From: Fimbriimonadales bacterium
GTDB lineage: Bacteria > Armatimonadota > Fimbriimonadia > Fimbriimonadales > GBS-DC
DNA: 64,000 nucleotides
NCBI GenBank assembly: GCA_025998675.1
Contig: AP024673.1
Span: 1,453,221 to 1,517,220, forward strand
Reading direction: 5' to 3'
A model generated the notes under the pieces. The model was given only the letters and a program-made list of their open reading frames with translations. It was not told where the DNA came from and ran no database searches. Positions within the stretch are counted from its first letter, which is position 1; the number at the start of each line of letters is the position of its first letter. The position numbers were made by a program, and so were the translations under genes. Of the stretch, positions 34,557 through 43,460 are shown piece after piece.

Positions 34557-35612
34557 TTAGAGCGGTTTCGGCGCAGTGTCGGGCGTGAGGGCGGTTTCGC
34601 TGGCGGCGCGGCAGCGCTCGATGCGCGCAATCAGCCCCCACTCGGCGCGGAGCCAGTAGTCGCCGTAGGGCACGGCAAAGGCGGGCAGGCGCGCCTCGCG
34701 CAGGCGACGCTGTTCGGCGTGCGCCGCCCCCGCCGCGTCTGGCTCCAGCGTGTGGTCGCTCTCCACGCGACTGCCGTCGGGATTGTGCGATTCGGGACGC
34801 ACCGACAGCTCAATGCTCGGTTCGGGCAGGCGCACCTCGCGCAGGGCGTAGGCGCGCAGCGTGCGCGTCTGCATATCGAGCGCGAGGAATGGTCGCTCCG
34901 CGCTCGGCTCGTAGCCCTGTTCAACGACCACCTGCCCGCTCTGCAGCCAGTGCGGGAGCGCGAACATCGCCAGCTCGGTCAGCACGAAGCGCGGGTGATA
35001 CTGCGCGCCCACCAGCGCGACGCGCCAGCGCTTGTCCGCGTCCAGCCGACTGCGCAGGCGCACTTCGTAGACCTGATCGGGGATGAGAAACGCCAGCATC
35101 TGCAGTCCCGCGTGCATGACGATGTGCGCCAGCGCGCCCAGCGTCTCCAGAATCTGTTGCCCGCGCACGGGTTCAGGCGGCAGGCATTCCTGCCACGGCA
35201 TGCGCTCCAGATAGACCCTGCCGCCGCGCCGCTGGTACAGATACGCCTCGGCGGGCGTCAGCACCAGCGCGACATGCGCCGCGCGCCAGGTCAGCCACAG
35301 GTGATAGCCCATCACCAGCAGCGCCACTGCGACCAGCGCGCCCAGCCCCACCTGCGCCCAGCCCGGCAGGTCGCCCAGACGCTGCAGCCGCCCCGACTCC
35401 TGCCAGAACAGCCAGCCCAGAAACGGCAGGGCAATCAACAGGCGCCAGCCAAAGTTGCGCAGGAATTGCCGCCCGCTCAGCGGACCCATGCGCGCGCCGA
35501 CGCCTTCGAACGGGTCGTTTTTGCACCGCGCGCACCGCTCCTGCAACGGGTCGCACCCCGCCCCGCACACCGCGCAGCCGACCTGCGCCACGACATACCC
35601 CGCGCCGTTCAC
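34557..35612 (-). CDS. Zinc-ribbon membrane protein of unknown function
   Basis: 351 residues if started at GTG 35612, which lies 8 bases after TACACT with no SD. The N-terminus has two CxxC pairs (CAVCGAGCDP, CARCKN) of a zinc ribbon. Two hydrophobic helices follow (about 60-77 LLIALPFLGWLFW; about 90-112 VGLGALVAVALLVMGYHLW), then a soluble C-terminal domain of about 230 residues with no recognised family. A later start within the ribbon is possible. It is divergent from sucC. Confidence 0.6.
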   Translation of the reverse strand: MNGAGYVVAQVGCAVCGAGCDPLQERCARCKNDPFEGVGARMGPLSGRQFLRNFGWRLLIALPFLGWLFWQESGRLQRLGDLPGWAQVGLGALVAVALLVMGYHLWLTWRAAHVALVLTPAEAYLYQRRGGRVYLERMPWQECLPPEPVRGQQILETLGALAHIVMHAGLQMLAFLIPDQVYEVRLRSRLDADKRWRVALVGAQYHPRFVLTELAMFALPHWLQSGQVVVEQGYEPSAERPFLALDMQTRTLRAYALREVRLPEPSIELSVRPESHNPDGSRVESDHTLEPDAAGAAHAEQRRLREARLPAFAVPYGDYWLRAEWGLIARIERCRAASETALTPDTAPKPL

Positions 35613-35620
35613 CGCCCGAA

Positions 35621-35626
35621 AGTGTA
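35621..35626 (-). promoter_or_regulatory. -10 element TACACT, leaderless promoter
   Basis: GGTACACT on the minus strand, 8 bases before GTG 35612. It overlaps the sucC promoter region, giving a compact divergent promoter. Confidence 0.5.
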
Positions 35627-35638
35627 CCCTGCACGGGG

Positions 35639-35644
35639 TATACT
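35639..35644 (+). promoter_or_regulatory. -10 element TATACT of sucC
   Basis: GGTATACT, then a short leader with the SD site AGGAG before ATG 35667. Confidence 0.6.
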
Positions 35645-35666
35645 TGTAGCCCGACAGGAGCCGACG

Positions 35667-36821
35667 ATGAAACTGCACGAGTACCAGGCAAAACAGATTC
35701 TGAGCGATTTTGGCGTTCCGACGCCGCAAGGAGAGGTTGTCAGCACGCCCGCAGGGGCAAAAGCGGTCGCCGAGCGATTGGGCAAGCCCGTCGTAGTTAA
35801 AGCGCAGGTGCTGATGGGCGGACGCGGCAAAGCAGGCGGCATCAAGCTCGCCAAAACCCCCGATGAGGTGTTTCAAGCCGCTCAGGACATCCTCGGCAAG
35901 CGGCTCGTCTCGCCCCAGAACCCGCAGGGACTGGTCGCCGAGATGGTGCTGGTCGAGGAAGCCATCGAGATTGCCCGCGAATACTATATCGGAATCACCA
36001 TCGACCGCGCGCTCCAGCGCAATGTGCTGATGGTGAGCATGCAGGGCGGGATGGACATCGAGGAGGTTGCGGCGCAGAACCCTGAAGCCATCTCGACCGT
36101 CGCGATTGACCCGCTGTTGGGGCTGACCGACTACGCCGCGCGCGAGGCGCTCTATGGCGCGGGCATCCCGCAGGAGCAAATCCGCCCGATGAGCGCGCTG
36201 CTGCAGGGGCTGTACCGCGCCTACATCGCCGTCGACGGCAACCTTGCGGAGATTAACCCCTGCGCCGTGCTTGCCGACGGGCGCATCATCGCCGCCGACG
36301 CGAAAATCACTATCGACGAGAACGCGCTGTTTCGGCAGAAGCGGCTGGCGGAGCTGCACGACGAGAGCCTCGAAGACCCCATCGAGGCGGAGGCGAGCCG
36401 TCGCGGGATTGCCTATGTGCGGCTGGGCGGCGACATCGGCGTGATTGGCAACGGCGCGGGGCTGGTGATGTGTACCGTCGACGAGGTGGCGCGTGCAGGC
36501 GGACGCGCGGCGAACTTTCTGGATATTGGCGGCGGCGCGAAAGCCGACCGCGTGCGTCAAGCCGTTGAACTCGTGCTGATGGACCCGAATGTGAAGGGGC
36601 TGCTGTTCAACATCTTCGGCGGCATCACGCGCGGGGACGAGGTGGCGCGCGGGATGCTGGAGGCGTTCGAGACGCTGGAGGTCAACATTCCCGTCGTGGT
36701 GCGTCTGGCGGGCACGCACGCGGAGGAAGGGCGCGCGCTGCTGCAGGGTACGCCGCTCATTCCCGCCGAAACCATGCAGGAGGCGGCGCGCCTGATTGTC
36801 GAACGCGCGCGTGGGGTATAA
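35667..36821 (+). CDS. sucC: Succinyl-CoA ligase (ADP-forming) beta subunit
   Basis: 384 residues: N-terminal ATP-grasp domain (MKLHEYQAKQIL, KAQVLMGGRGKAGGIK) and C-terminal CoA-ligase domain (LLFNIFGGITRGDEVARG). The beta subunit binds ADP and succinate in the TCA cycle. The partner gene sucD (alpha) usually follows but here rnc does. The stop TAA lies inside the TATAAT that drives rnc. Confidence 0.96.
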   Translation: MKLHEYQAKQILSDFGVPTPQGEVVSTPAGAKAVAERLGKPVVVKAQVLMGGRGKAGGIKLAKTPDEVFQAAQDILGKRLVSPQNPQGLVAEMVLVEEAIEIAREYYIGITIDRALQRNVLMVSMQGGMDIEEVAAQNPEAISTVAIDPLLGLTDYAAREALYGAGIPQEQIRPMSALLQGLYRAYIAVDGNLAEINPCAVLADGRIIAADAKITIDENALFRQKRLAELHDESLEDPIEAEASRRGIAYVRLGGDIGVIGNGAGLVMCTVDEVARAGGRAANFLDIGGGAKADRVRQAVELVLMDPNVKGLLFNIFGGITRGDEVARGMLEAFETLEVNIPVVVRLAGTHAEEGRALLQGTPLIPAETMQEAARLIVERARGV

Positions 36822-36822
36822 T
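36817..36822 (+). promoter_or_regulatory. -10 element TATAAT of rnc, leaderless promoter
   Basis: GGTATAAT overlaps the sucC stop codon and ends 7 bases before GTG 36830; no SD site. Confidence 0.65.
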
Positions 36823-36829
36823 CCGAGCC

Positions 36830-37543
36830 GTGCGCTTCTGGCGACCGCGCAGTGCAGGCGCACGCCTGCCGATACGGAATAAGCACCTGGCGGCGCAAGC
36901 CCTCACCCATCGCTCACATACCGAAGGCGAACTACTCGCCAGCAACGAACGGCTGGAACTGCTGGGCGATGCGGTGCTGGGCTTGATTGTCGCCGAGTAC
37001 CTGTACCAGCACTATCCGCACTGGGATCAGGGACAACTCTCCAAAGCGCGGGCAAGCATCGTGCGGGCGAGCGTGCTGTGTGAGGCTGCCCGACGCGCAG
37101 GCTTGCCCCAGCTGCTGCGGCTTAGCCCTGCGGAAGAGGCGTCGGGCGGACGCGAGCGCCCCTCCATCCTCAGCGACGCCTTCGAAGCCGTGCTGGGCGC
37201 CATCTACCTCGATTCGGGCTACCGCGCCGCGCGCGACTACGCCCTGCACCACCTCAAGCCCGAACTGGACGCCCTGCACGCGGGCGAGATGCCCGTGCAG
37301 GACTTCAAATCGCAACTGCAGGAGCGCACACAGGCATGGTGGCGCATCACCCCGACCTACGAGGTGATCGACGAGTCGGGCACGCCGCACAACAAAACCT
37401 TCGTCGTGCAGGTCAAACTGCGCGATATTGTGGCGGGGCAGGGCGTCGGCTCCAGCAAGAAACAGGCGGAGCAGAACGCCGCCGCCCAGGCAATGCAGTT
37501 CACTGAACACAACAGGAGGCATTTAGATGAAACCTTCAGCTGA
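36830..37543 (+). CDS. rnc: Ribonuclease III
   Basis: 237 residues: RNase III domain with signature NERLELLGDAVLGL (catalytic Glu/Asp cluster) and the second acidic site in SDAFEAVLGAIYLDSGY, then a dsRNA-binding domain ending in GVGSSKKQAEQNAAAQA. It cleaves double-stranded RNA in rRNA maturation and mRNA decay. It starts at GTG behind a leaderless promoter. Its last 17 bases overlap mtnP. Confidence 0.96.
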   Translation: MRFWRPRSAGARLPIRNKHLAAQALTHRSHTEGELLASNERLELLGDAVLGLIVAEYLYQHYPHWDQGQLSKARASIVRASVLCEAARRAGLPQLLRLSPAEEASGGRERPSILSDAFEAVLGAIYLDSGYRAARDYALHHLKPELDALHAGEMPVQDFKSQLQERTQAWWRITPTYEVIDESGTPHNKTFVVQVKLRDIVAGQGVGSSKKQAEQNAAAQAMQFTEHNRRHLDETFS

Positions 37544-38333
37544 GATTGGCGTTTTCGGAGGCTCTGGCTTCTACTCGTTTCTGGACAAAGTGGAGGAAGT
37601 GAAGATCGACACGCCCTACGGCGCGCCCAGCGACACGGTCTCCATCGGCGAGGTCAACGGACGGCGCGTGGCGTTCCTCCCCCGACACGGACGCAAGCAC
37701 ACCATCCCCCCGCACAAAATCAACTACCGCGCGAACCTGTGGGCGATGAAAGAGCTGGGCGTGCAGGCGGTCATCAGCCCCTGCGCCGCGGGCAGCCTGC
37801 AACGGCATGTGAAGCCCGGCGACTTCGTGGTGGCAGACCAGTATGTTGACCGCACGCACGGACGCGCCGACACCTTCTACGAGGGTCCGACGGTACACCA
37901 TGTCTCCCCCGCCGACCCCTACTGCCCCGTGCTGCGCCAGATTGCGATTGAAGAGATTCGCGCGCACGGCATCCCCGTCCACGAACGCGGCACGATTGTG
38001 GTCATCAACGGTCCCCGCTTCTCCACCAAAGCCGAGAGCCGATGGTTCACCTCGATGGGCTGGGAAGTGATTAACATGACGCAGTATCCCGAAGCGTACC
38101 TTGCGCTGGAGCTGGCGATTCCGGTGGTGAACATCTCGCTGATTACCGACTACGACAGCGGGCTGGTGGCGGAGGGCGAGGTGAAGCCCGTCACGGCGGA
38201 AGAGGTGATGCATGTGTTCCATCAGAACGCCGAGCGCATCCGCAAGGTGATTTTCGGGATGATTGCGAAAATCCCGCCGAACTTTGAAAGCCCCATCCGC
38301 CACGCGCTGGATTATGCGAAGGTGACGGTGTAG
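37527..38333 (+). CDS. mtnP: S-methyl-5'-thioadenosine phosphorylase
   Basis: 268 residues, purine nucleoside phosphorylase fold: GVFGGSGFY phosphate loop, PRHGRKHTIPPHKINYRAN, GPRFSTKAESRW, and NMTQYPEAYLALEL, the base and methylthioribose pocket typical of MTAP rather than inosine phosphorylases. It releases adenine from the by-product of polyamine synthesis, feeding methionine salvage. SD AGGAGG inside the end of rnc precedes the ATG, so the two are coupled. Confidence 0.93.
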   Translation: MKPSAEIGVFGGSGFYSFLDKVEEVKIDTPYGAPSDTVSIGEVNGRRVAFLPRHGRKHTIPPHKINYRANLWAMKELGVQAVISPCAAGSLQRHVKPGDFVVADQYVDRTHGRADTFYEGPTVHHVSPADPYCPVLRQIAIEEIRAHGIPVHERGTIVVINGPRFSTKAESRWFTSMGWEVINMTQYPEAYLALELAIPVVNISLITDYDSGLVAEGEVKPVTAEEVMHVFHQNAERIRKVIFGMIAKIPPNFESPIRHALDYAKVTV

Positions 38334-38349
38334 CAGGGCGCGGCGCAGT

Positions 38350-39300
38350 CTACTCAAAGAGTGACGGCGTCAGGTTCTGTAGCCGCTGGCGTGCAATCTC
38401 GGCATATTCGGGATTAATCTCGATGCCGATGTAGTGGCGTTTCAGCGTGCGCGCGGCGAGTGCGGTTGTCCCGCTGCCGAGAAACGGGTCCAGCACCACC
38501 GCGCCTTCGGGAACGGTGAGTCGGATCAGGTACTCACACAGCGCCAGCGGCTTGACTGTCTGATGCTGATTGAATGCGCCACGCTCCTCGACGCTCGGCT
38601 TGGGAATCAGGAAATATTTGTCCAGCGTCTCCTCAATGCCCTCCACCAGCAGCACATTTGCAGGAAACATGTTCTGCCCGATACGCACTTCGGTGTTGAA
38701 CAGCCCCGTCCCATGTCGGAGCATGTTTTCGAGAAAAGTGCCATCGCAAGGTTTCTGGGCGACGATGATGGGTTCGTAGCACGACTTCACCTGAGGCGTT
38801 TTCCATCCCCGAAGGCGCTCTTTGAGCTGCTGTCGGGCAGGTTCCTCCAGCGGCATCCGTTCGATGAAGTGCGACACGCCCATTGCTTTGGGCTGATTCT
38901 GCGTGTAGAGCCAGAGGAAACAGTCGCGGATGTGAAAGCCTGCGTCCTCTACAGCGCACGCCACGCGATGTAGCAAGCGCGGGCTGGAGAACGAGAAGAA
39001 GAAGCCCCCTGGTTTCAGGATGCGGAACAGCTCCCGCGAGATGTCCAGATACCACTCGTACATTCGCCGCCCCTGATTGGGATCGAACTTCATGCCGGGC
39101 GGCAGGTGGAACACAGTCTGGCTTTTATAGAAGCGTCGAGCCGCGCGCTCAGGCGTCCATTCATTGTCCAGCTTGTCCAGAAAGTACGGCGGGTCGGTCA
39201 GCACGAGATCAACCGTATCGGAAGGCAACTGGGGCAGCACCTCCAGCGCATCCGCACAGATGATTCGATCCAGCCATTCACTGAGCGCGTTTGCTTGCAC
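38350..39300 (-). CDS. Type II-like DNA methyltransferase (R-M partner)
   Basis: 316 residues from GTG 39300, which has GGGAGG at 7 bases; a GTG at 39366 would add 22 residues. Catalytic motif LTDPPYFLD near the N-terminus and AdoMet motif DPFLGSGTTALAA near the C-terminus make it an N6-adenine or N4-cytosine methyltransferase of the beta order. It overlaps the end of the HNH nuclease gene, which points to a restriction-modification unit in which it protects host DNA. The site recognised is unknown. Confidence 0.85.
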   Translation of the reverse strand: MQANALSEWLDRIICADALEVLPQLPSDTVDLVLTDPPYFLDKLDNEWTPERAARRFYKSQTVFHLPPGMKFDPNQGRRMYEWYLDISRELFRILKPGGFFFSFSSPRLLHRVACAVEDAGFHIRDCFLWLYTQNQPKAMGVSHFIERMPLEEPARQQLKERLRGWKTPQVKSCYEPIIVAQKPCDGTFLENMLRHGTGLFNTEVRIGQNMFPANVLLVEGIEETLDKYFLIPKPSVEERGAFNQHQTVKPLALCEYLIRLTVPEGAVVLDPFLGSGTTALAARTLKRHYIGIEINPEYAEIARQRLQNLTPSLFE

Positions 39301-40054
39301 GACGCCGCCTCCCTCGCTGCTGACGCTTGCTGAGGTATTCGTAGAGAGATTGTACCTCCTGTTCACTCAGATATCCCTTCTCTATAGAGCGCTGAATAGG
39401 TTTGACTGAAGCCACGCCCACCACGCGCCCTCGCTCATCGTAGACCCAGTAGTTCCTATCCGCGCGATTGCAGAATTGACACTGCGGTATGGTATTTTCC
39501 TCAGTCAGGGGAAGTTTCGGGTTGCGATGAGCCCGCTGCAGTTGAGTGCGCTGGTTTCGATAGCGCAAGTTGGGTTCGCCTTCGCGCGAGCCGCAGGTCG
39601 CGCAGCGATTGTCGTATTTTTGCTTGATTGCCTCAAAAGCGTCATTGCTGCCGAGCCGCCTGTCTGGCAAGAAAGCAGGATGAGGCTCGTCCAGAGTCAC
39701 CAGAAGGTACGCGCTGGAACTGGGCGGCGGGTTATTTTTAGGAATATAGTTTCCCCGACGCGAGGAGACAATGTAAAACCCGCTCTGCATTCCCAGATGC
39801 CTTGCAGACTGCACATCATTCGTATTGGGATAGTATCGGCGGACGAATTGGGTTAACTCCTCTTTGGTGACCCACACCGTTTGTGGATAGCCTTTTGCTA
39901 AATAGACCAGCGCCAGAGCGTCCTTCGTGAATTTACCGCTGACTTCCAATCTGGGTAGTTTCACGCCCAGGTGGGCGAGTTTCGCCTGATGATGTGTCTG
40001 TATCATCTGGTAGATTTCCCTGATTTCCTGCTCGCCGAGCTGTAGCGAAGGCAT
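39278..40054 (-). CDS. HNH endonuclease (predicted restriction enzyme)
   Basis: 258 residues. The C-terminal half has a zinc-bound HNH-type core: CATCGSREGEP, then RTQLQRAHRNPKLPLTEENT and CQFCNR, i.e. two CxxC knuckles around the catalytic His region. The N-terminal 130 residues probably recognise DNA. The gene overlaps the following methyltransferase gene, the classic layout of a type II R-M system. TAAAAT 7 bases before the ATG gives a leaderless start. Fewer GC-rich codons than its neighbours hint at transfer. Confidence 0.82.
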   Translation of the reverse strand: MPSLQLGEQEIREIYQMIQTHHQAKLAHLGVKLPRLEVSGKFTKDALALVYLAKGYPQTVWVTKEELTQFVRRYYPNTNDVQSARHLGMQSGFYIVSSRRGNYIPKNNPPPSSSAYLLVTLDEPHPAFLPDRRLGSNDAFEAIKQKYDNRCATCGSREGEPNLRYRNQRTQLQRAHRNPKLPLTEENTIPQCQFCNRADRNYWVYDERGRVVGVASVKPIQRSIEKGYLSEQEVQSLYEYLSKRQQRGRRRRASKRAQ

Positions 40055-40061
40055 AAAAAGA

Positions 40062-40067
40062 ATTTTA
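40062..40067 (-). promoter_or_regulatory. -10 element TAAAAT, leaderless promoter of the R-M unit
   Basis: GGTAAAAT on the minus strand ends 7 bases before ATG 40054; no SD site. Confidence 0.55.
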
Positions 40068-40101
40068 CCTCTCCCCCACTACAGTTGCGTTGCTCCTGCG
40101 T

Positions 40102-40117
40102 GTAAGGGAAACCTTAC
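40102..40117. terminator. Small hairpin with GAAA tetraloop downstream of deoB
   Basis: GTAAGG-GAAA-CCTTAC with outer GCTCC/GGAGC pairing, between deoB and the R-M promoter. A terminator role is a guess. Confidence 0.35.
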
Positions 40118-40184
40118 GGAGGCGGAGCCTATGGACTATGTTCGCATGAGTGGTGCAACAAGTCCTGCATCACTAAAGCGAGCT

Positions 40185-41354
40185 TTACCCAAACTCTATC
40201 GGCGTCCCATGCGGCGGCTGCGCGCCCCAGAGCGCGCCTATCGTCGCGCCGATGTCCGCCAGCGTGCGCCGCACGCCAACCGCCCCCCCGCGCGCCATAC
40301 TCGGCGAATACATCAGCAGCGGCAGGTACTCGCGCGAATGATCCGTGCTGGGCGTGGTCGGGTCGTTGCCATGGTCGGCAGTCAGGATGAGCAGGTCTGT
40401 CGGGCGCAGCAGCGGCAGCAACTCCGCAAGCATCGCATCGAACGCCTCCAGCGCACGCGCAAAACCTGCAGGGTCGTTCCGATGCCCGTACAGCATATCG
40501 AAGTCCTCGAAGTTGGCGAAGATGAAGGCGCAGTCGCTTTCGAGGGCGCGGCGCAGGGCGTCGTAATGCTCCGGGTTGCTCTGCGTGCGCTCCGCTTGCC
40601 GAAAGCCCCGATAGACAAACAGCTCCGGTACGACGCCAATCCCGTAGACGCCGATCCCGCGCGCGTGGAGCGCGTCGATGAGGTTCTCAGGCGGCGGCAG
40701 CGGAAAGTCGCGCCGATTCTCCGTGCGCCGAAAAGAGTCTGGGCTGTCCCCCACAAACGGGCGGGCAATCACGCGCTGCACATGGTGCGGCGGCTGCAAC
40801 AGCGCGCGGGCGATTTCGCACATCCGATAGAGTTCCTCCAGCGGGATGACCGCCTCGTGCGCGGCGATTTGAAAAACGCTATCCGCGCTGGTATACACAA
40901 TCGGCTTGCCCGTGCGCAGGTGTTCCATCCCCAGCTGTTTGATAATCTCCGTGCCCGACGCGGGGTAGTTGCCCAGCGTCTCACGCCCAATCTGCGCCTC
41001 GAAGGCGCGTATCACCTCAGGCGGGAAGCCGTTGGGGTAGGTGGGGAACGGCGTCTCGGTGTGGACGCCCATCATCTCCCAGTGCCCCGTGACGGAGTCT
41101 TTGCCCTTCGAGTGGGGCTGTACCGTGCCGTAGTGCGCCTGGGGCGCGTCGGCGGGCGGGACGCCGCGCAGGGGCAGGAGGTTGCCCAGCCCCAGCGATT
41201 GCAGGCACGGCAGGTTCAATCCGCCGACCGCCTCCGCCAGATGCCCCAGCGTGTTGGGGGTATTCTCGCCTGTGTCGCCATAGTCCGCCGCATCGGGCGC
41301 CGCGCCCACCCCGCAGCCGTCCAGCACAACCAGAATCGCACGCTCCAGCCTCAT
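40185..41354 (-). CDS. deoB: Phosphopentomutase
   Basis: 389 residues, alkaline-phosphatase-like metalloenzyme interconverting (deoxy)ribose 1- and 5-phosphate in nucleoside salvage. Motifs: [18 protein letters not shown], the phospho-Thr region [37 protein letters not shown] and [18 protein letters not shown]. Its ATG overlaps the TGA of the uvrA stub (ATGA), so it appears translationally coupled to it. It cooperates with nucleoside phosphorylases in salvage. Confidence 0.95.
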   Translation of the reverse strand: MRLERAILVVLDGCGVGAAPDAADYGDTGENTPNTLGHLAEAVGGLNLPCLQSLGLGNLLPLRGVPPADAPQAHYGTVQPHSKGKDSVTGHWEMMGVHTETPFPTYPNGFPPEVIRAFEAQIGRETLGNYPASGTEIIKQLGMEHLRTGKPIVYTSADSVFQIAAHEAVIPLEELYRMCEIARALLQPPHHVQRVIARPFVGDSPDSFRRTENRRDFPLPPPENLIDALHARGIGVYGIGVVPELFVYRGFRQAERTQSNPEHYDALRRALESDCAFIFANFEDFDMLYGHRNDPAGFARALEAFDAMLAELLPLLRPTDLLILTADHGNDPTTPSTDHSREYLPLLMYSPSMARGGAVGVRRTLADIGATIGALWGAQPPHGTPIEFG

Positions 41355-42109
41355 TCCACGCTCCCCTGCACCACCGCCTGTTCAGGCAGGCTCACGATGT
41401 GAATCGTCGCCAGCCCCTTCGCCAGACGCAGACAGGTCTCCACCGCCTCCGCCAGACGCGACTCGACGCCCGCGCGCACCACCAGACGATCCACGACAAT
41501 CTCGATGGTGTGCTGCTTGTAGCGGTCGAGCGCGGGAACCTCGCTGATTTCGTACACCTGCCCGTCGACGCGCACGCGCACGAAGCCCAGTTTCTGCACC
41601 TCGCTGAACACATGGCGGTACTCGCCCTTGCGCCCGCGCACGATGGGCGCCAGCGCCTGAATGCGTGTGCCCTCCGGCAGGCGCATCACCGTGTCCACGA
41701 TGCCGTCCACCGTCTGGCGCGTGATGGGCTTGCCGCACTGGGGGCAGTGGGGGCGTCCCGCGCGGGCAAACAGCAACCGCAGGTAGTCGTAAATCTCCGT
41801 CACCGTGCCAACCGTACTGCGCGGGTTGTGGCTGGTGGACTTCTGGTCGATGGAGATGGCGGGCGAGAGCCCCTCGATGGAATCGACATCGGGCTTGTCC
41901 ATCACGCCCAGAAACTGACGGGCATAGGATGAGAGGCTCTCCACATAGCGCCGCTGCCCCTCCGCGTAGATGGTGTCGAACGCCAGAGTCGACTTGCCCG
42001 ACCCCGACACGCCCGTGATGACCACCAGTTTATCGCGCGGGATGGTCAGGTGCAGATTCTTCAGGTTATGCTCGCGCGCGCCCGTGATGACAATCTTATC
42101 CTGCGCCAT
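41351..42109 (-). pseudogene. uvrA: UvrA N-terminal fragment (252 codons)
   Basis: Strongly conserved start of excinuclease subunit [13 protein letters not shown], Walker [51 protein letters not shown], and the first zinc knuckle half CPQCGKP. The frame ends at the deoB start, where UvrA (normally about 940 residues) should continue with the second zinc module, signature and the whole second ATPase. The missing part is not encoded nearby. It may be a truncation by rearrangement, an assembly join, or a retained N-terminal module with a role of its own. It cannot be a working UvrA alone. Confidence 0.85.
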
Positions 42110-42120
42110 AGGCGGGGACA

Positions 42121-42126
42121 ATTGTA
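42121..42126 (-). promoter_or_regulatory. -10 element TACAAT of the uvrA fragment
   Basis: GGTACAAT on the minus strand, 11 bases before ATG 42109; divergent from the serS promoter. Confidence 0.5.
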
Positions 42127-42165
42127 CCTGAGCGCGCGCCTGCGCGCCCGACGGGTGCGTTTCGG

Positions 42166-42171
42166 TACAAT
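42166..42171 (+). promoter_or_regulatory. -10 element TACAAT of serS, leaderless promoter
   Basis: GGTACAAT ends 7 bases before ATG 42179; no SD site and no T-box-like leader. Confidence 0.65.
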
Positions 42172-42178
42172 TAGCGCC

Positions 42179-43456
42179 ATGCTGGACTACCGACTCCTGC
42201 GCAGTGAGCCCGACGCCGTGCGCGACGCGCTCCACAAACGCGGCTACCCGACCGACCTGCTCGACGAGTGGCTGGAGATTGACCGCCGCTGGCGCGAGAC
42301 GACCACTCAGGTGGAGACGCTCACCGCCGAGCAGAACCGCATCTCGAAAGAGATTCCCCAGCGCAAGAAGGCGGGCGAGGACGCCGCGCCGTTGCTGGAG
42401 CAGCTGCGCACCCTCAAGGCGCACATCGAACAGCTGGAAGACGAACGGCGCGCGTTAGAAACCGAGCGCGAGGCGAAGCTGCTGCTGCTGCCCAACATCC
42501 CCCACGCGACGACCCCCGTCGGCAAGGACGCCAGCGAGAATGTCGAAGTGCGCCGTGGCGGGCAGCCCCACCCGATGGCGTTCGAGCCCAGTCCCCACTG
42601 GGAGCTGGCGGAGGCGCTGGGGCTGATCGATTTCGAGCGCGGCGCGAAAGTGGGCGGCAGCGGGTTCCACTTCTACACAGGACTTGGCGCACGACTGGAG
42701 CGCGCGCTGATTAACTTCATGCTGGATTTGCACACGCGCGAACACGGCTACACGGAAATCTTCCCCCCGTTTCTGGTGCGCCCTGAGGTGATGGTCGGCA
42801 CGGGGCAGCTGCCCAAGTTCGAGGAGGAGATGTACCGCTGCGCCGATGACCCGCTGTATCTGATTCCGACCGCCGAAGTGCCCGTGACGAACCTCTATCG
42901 CGAGGAGATACTCTCGGCGGAGCAGTTGCCGATTAATCTGGCGGCGTATTCGCCCTGTTTTCGGCGCGAGGCGGGCGCGGCGGGCAAGGCGACGCGCGGG
43001 CTGCTGCGCCTGCACCAGTTCAATAAGGTGGAGCTGGTCAAGTTCACCACGCCCGAAACCTCCTATGAGGAACACGAGAAGCTGCTGCGCGACGCGGAGA
43101 CGGTGCTGCAACGGCTGGAGTTGCCCTATCGGATTGTCGCGCTTTGCACGGGCGACCTGGGCTTCGCCGCCGCCAAGTGCTACGACCTCGAGGTGTGGGC
43201 GCCGGGCGTGCAGATGTGGCTGGAGGTGTCCTCCTGCAGCAACTTCGAGGCGTTCCAGGCGCGGCGGGCGAACATCCGCTACCGCCCGGAGCCGACCGCC
43301 AAGCCAGAGTTTGTGCATACGCTGAACGCTTCGGGGGTGGCGACCCCGCGCCTGATGGCGGCGATACTGGAGAACTACCAGCAGGCGGACGGCAGCGTGG
43401 TTATCCCCGACGCGCTGCGCCCCTACATGGACGGCGTCAGTCGCCTCACTCCATAA
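42179..43456 (+). CDS. serS: Seryl-tRNA synthetase
   Basis: 425 residues: N-terminal tRNA-binding coiled coil (about 25-100) and class II core with motif 2 ([21 protein letters not shown]) and motif 3 near the C-terminus. It charges tRNA-Ser and tRNA-Sec with serine. The start fits a leaderless promoter; the leader is too short for tRNA-sensing control. The downstream glycosyltransferase gene starts 5 bases after the stop. Confidence 0.96.
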   Translation: MLDYRLLRSEPDAVRDALHKRGYPTDLLDEWLEIDRRWRETTTQVETLTAEQNRISKEIPQRKKAGEDAAPLLEQLRTLKAHIEQLEDERRALETEREAKLLLLPNIPHATTPVGKDASENVEVRRGGQPHPMAFEPSPHWELAEALGLIDFERGAKVGGSGFHFYTGLGARLERALINFMLDLHTREHGYTEIFPPFLVRPEVMVGTGQLPKFEEEMYRCADDPLYLIPTAEVPVTNLYREEILSAEQLPINLAAYSPCFRREAGAAGKATRGLLRLHQFNKVELVKFTTPETSYEEHEKLLRDAETVLQRLELPYRIVALCTGDLGFAAAKCYDLEVWAPGVQMWLEVSSCSNFEAFQARRANIRYRPEPTAKPEFVHTLNASGVATPRLMAAILENYQQADGSVVIPDALRPYMDGVSRLTP

Positions 43457-43460
43457 GTCG

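Noticed and set aside
34557-36863. 768-codon open frame on the minus strand across sucC
   Set aside because: The part over sucC is antisense to a clear gene and its residues are those of a shadow frame. Only the portion from 35612 downward has its own promoter, membrane helices and zinc ribbon.
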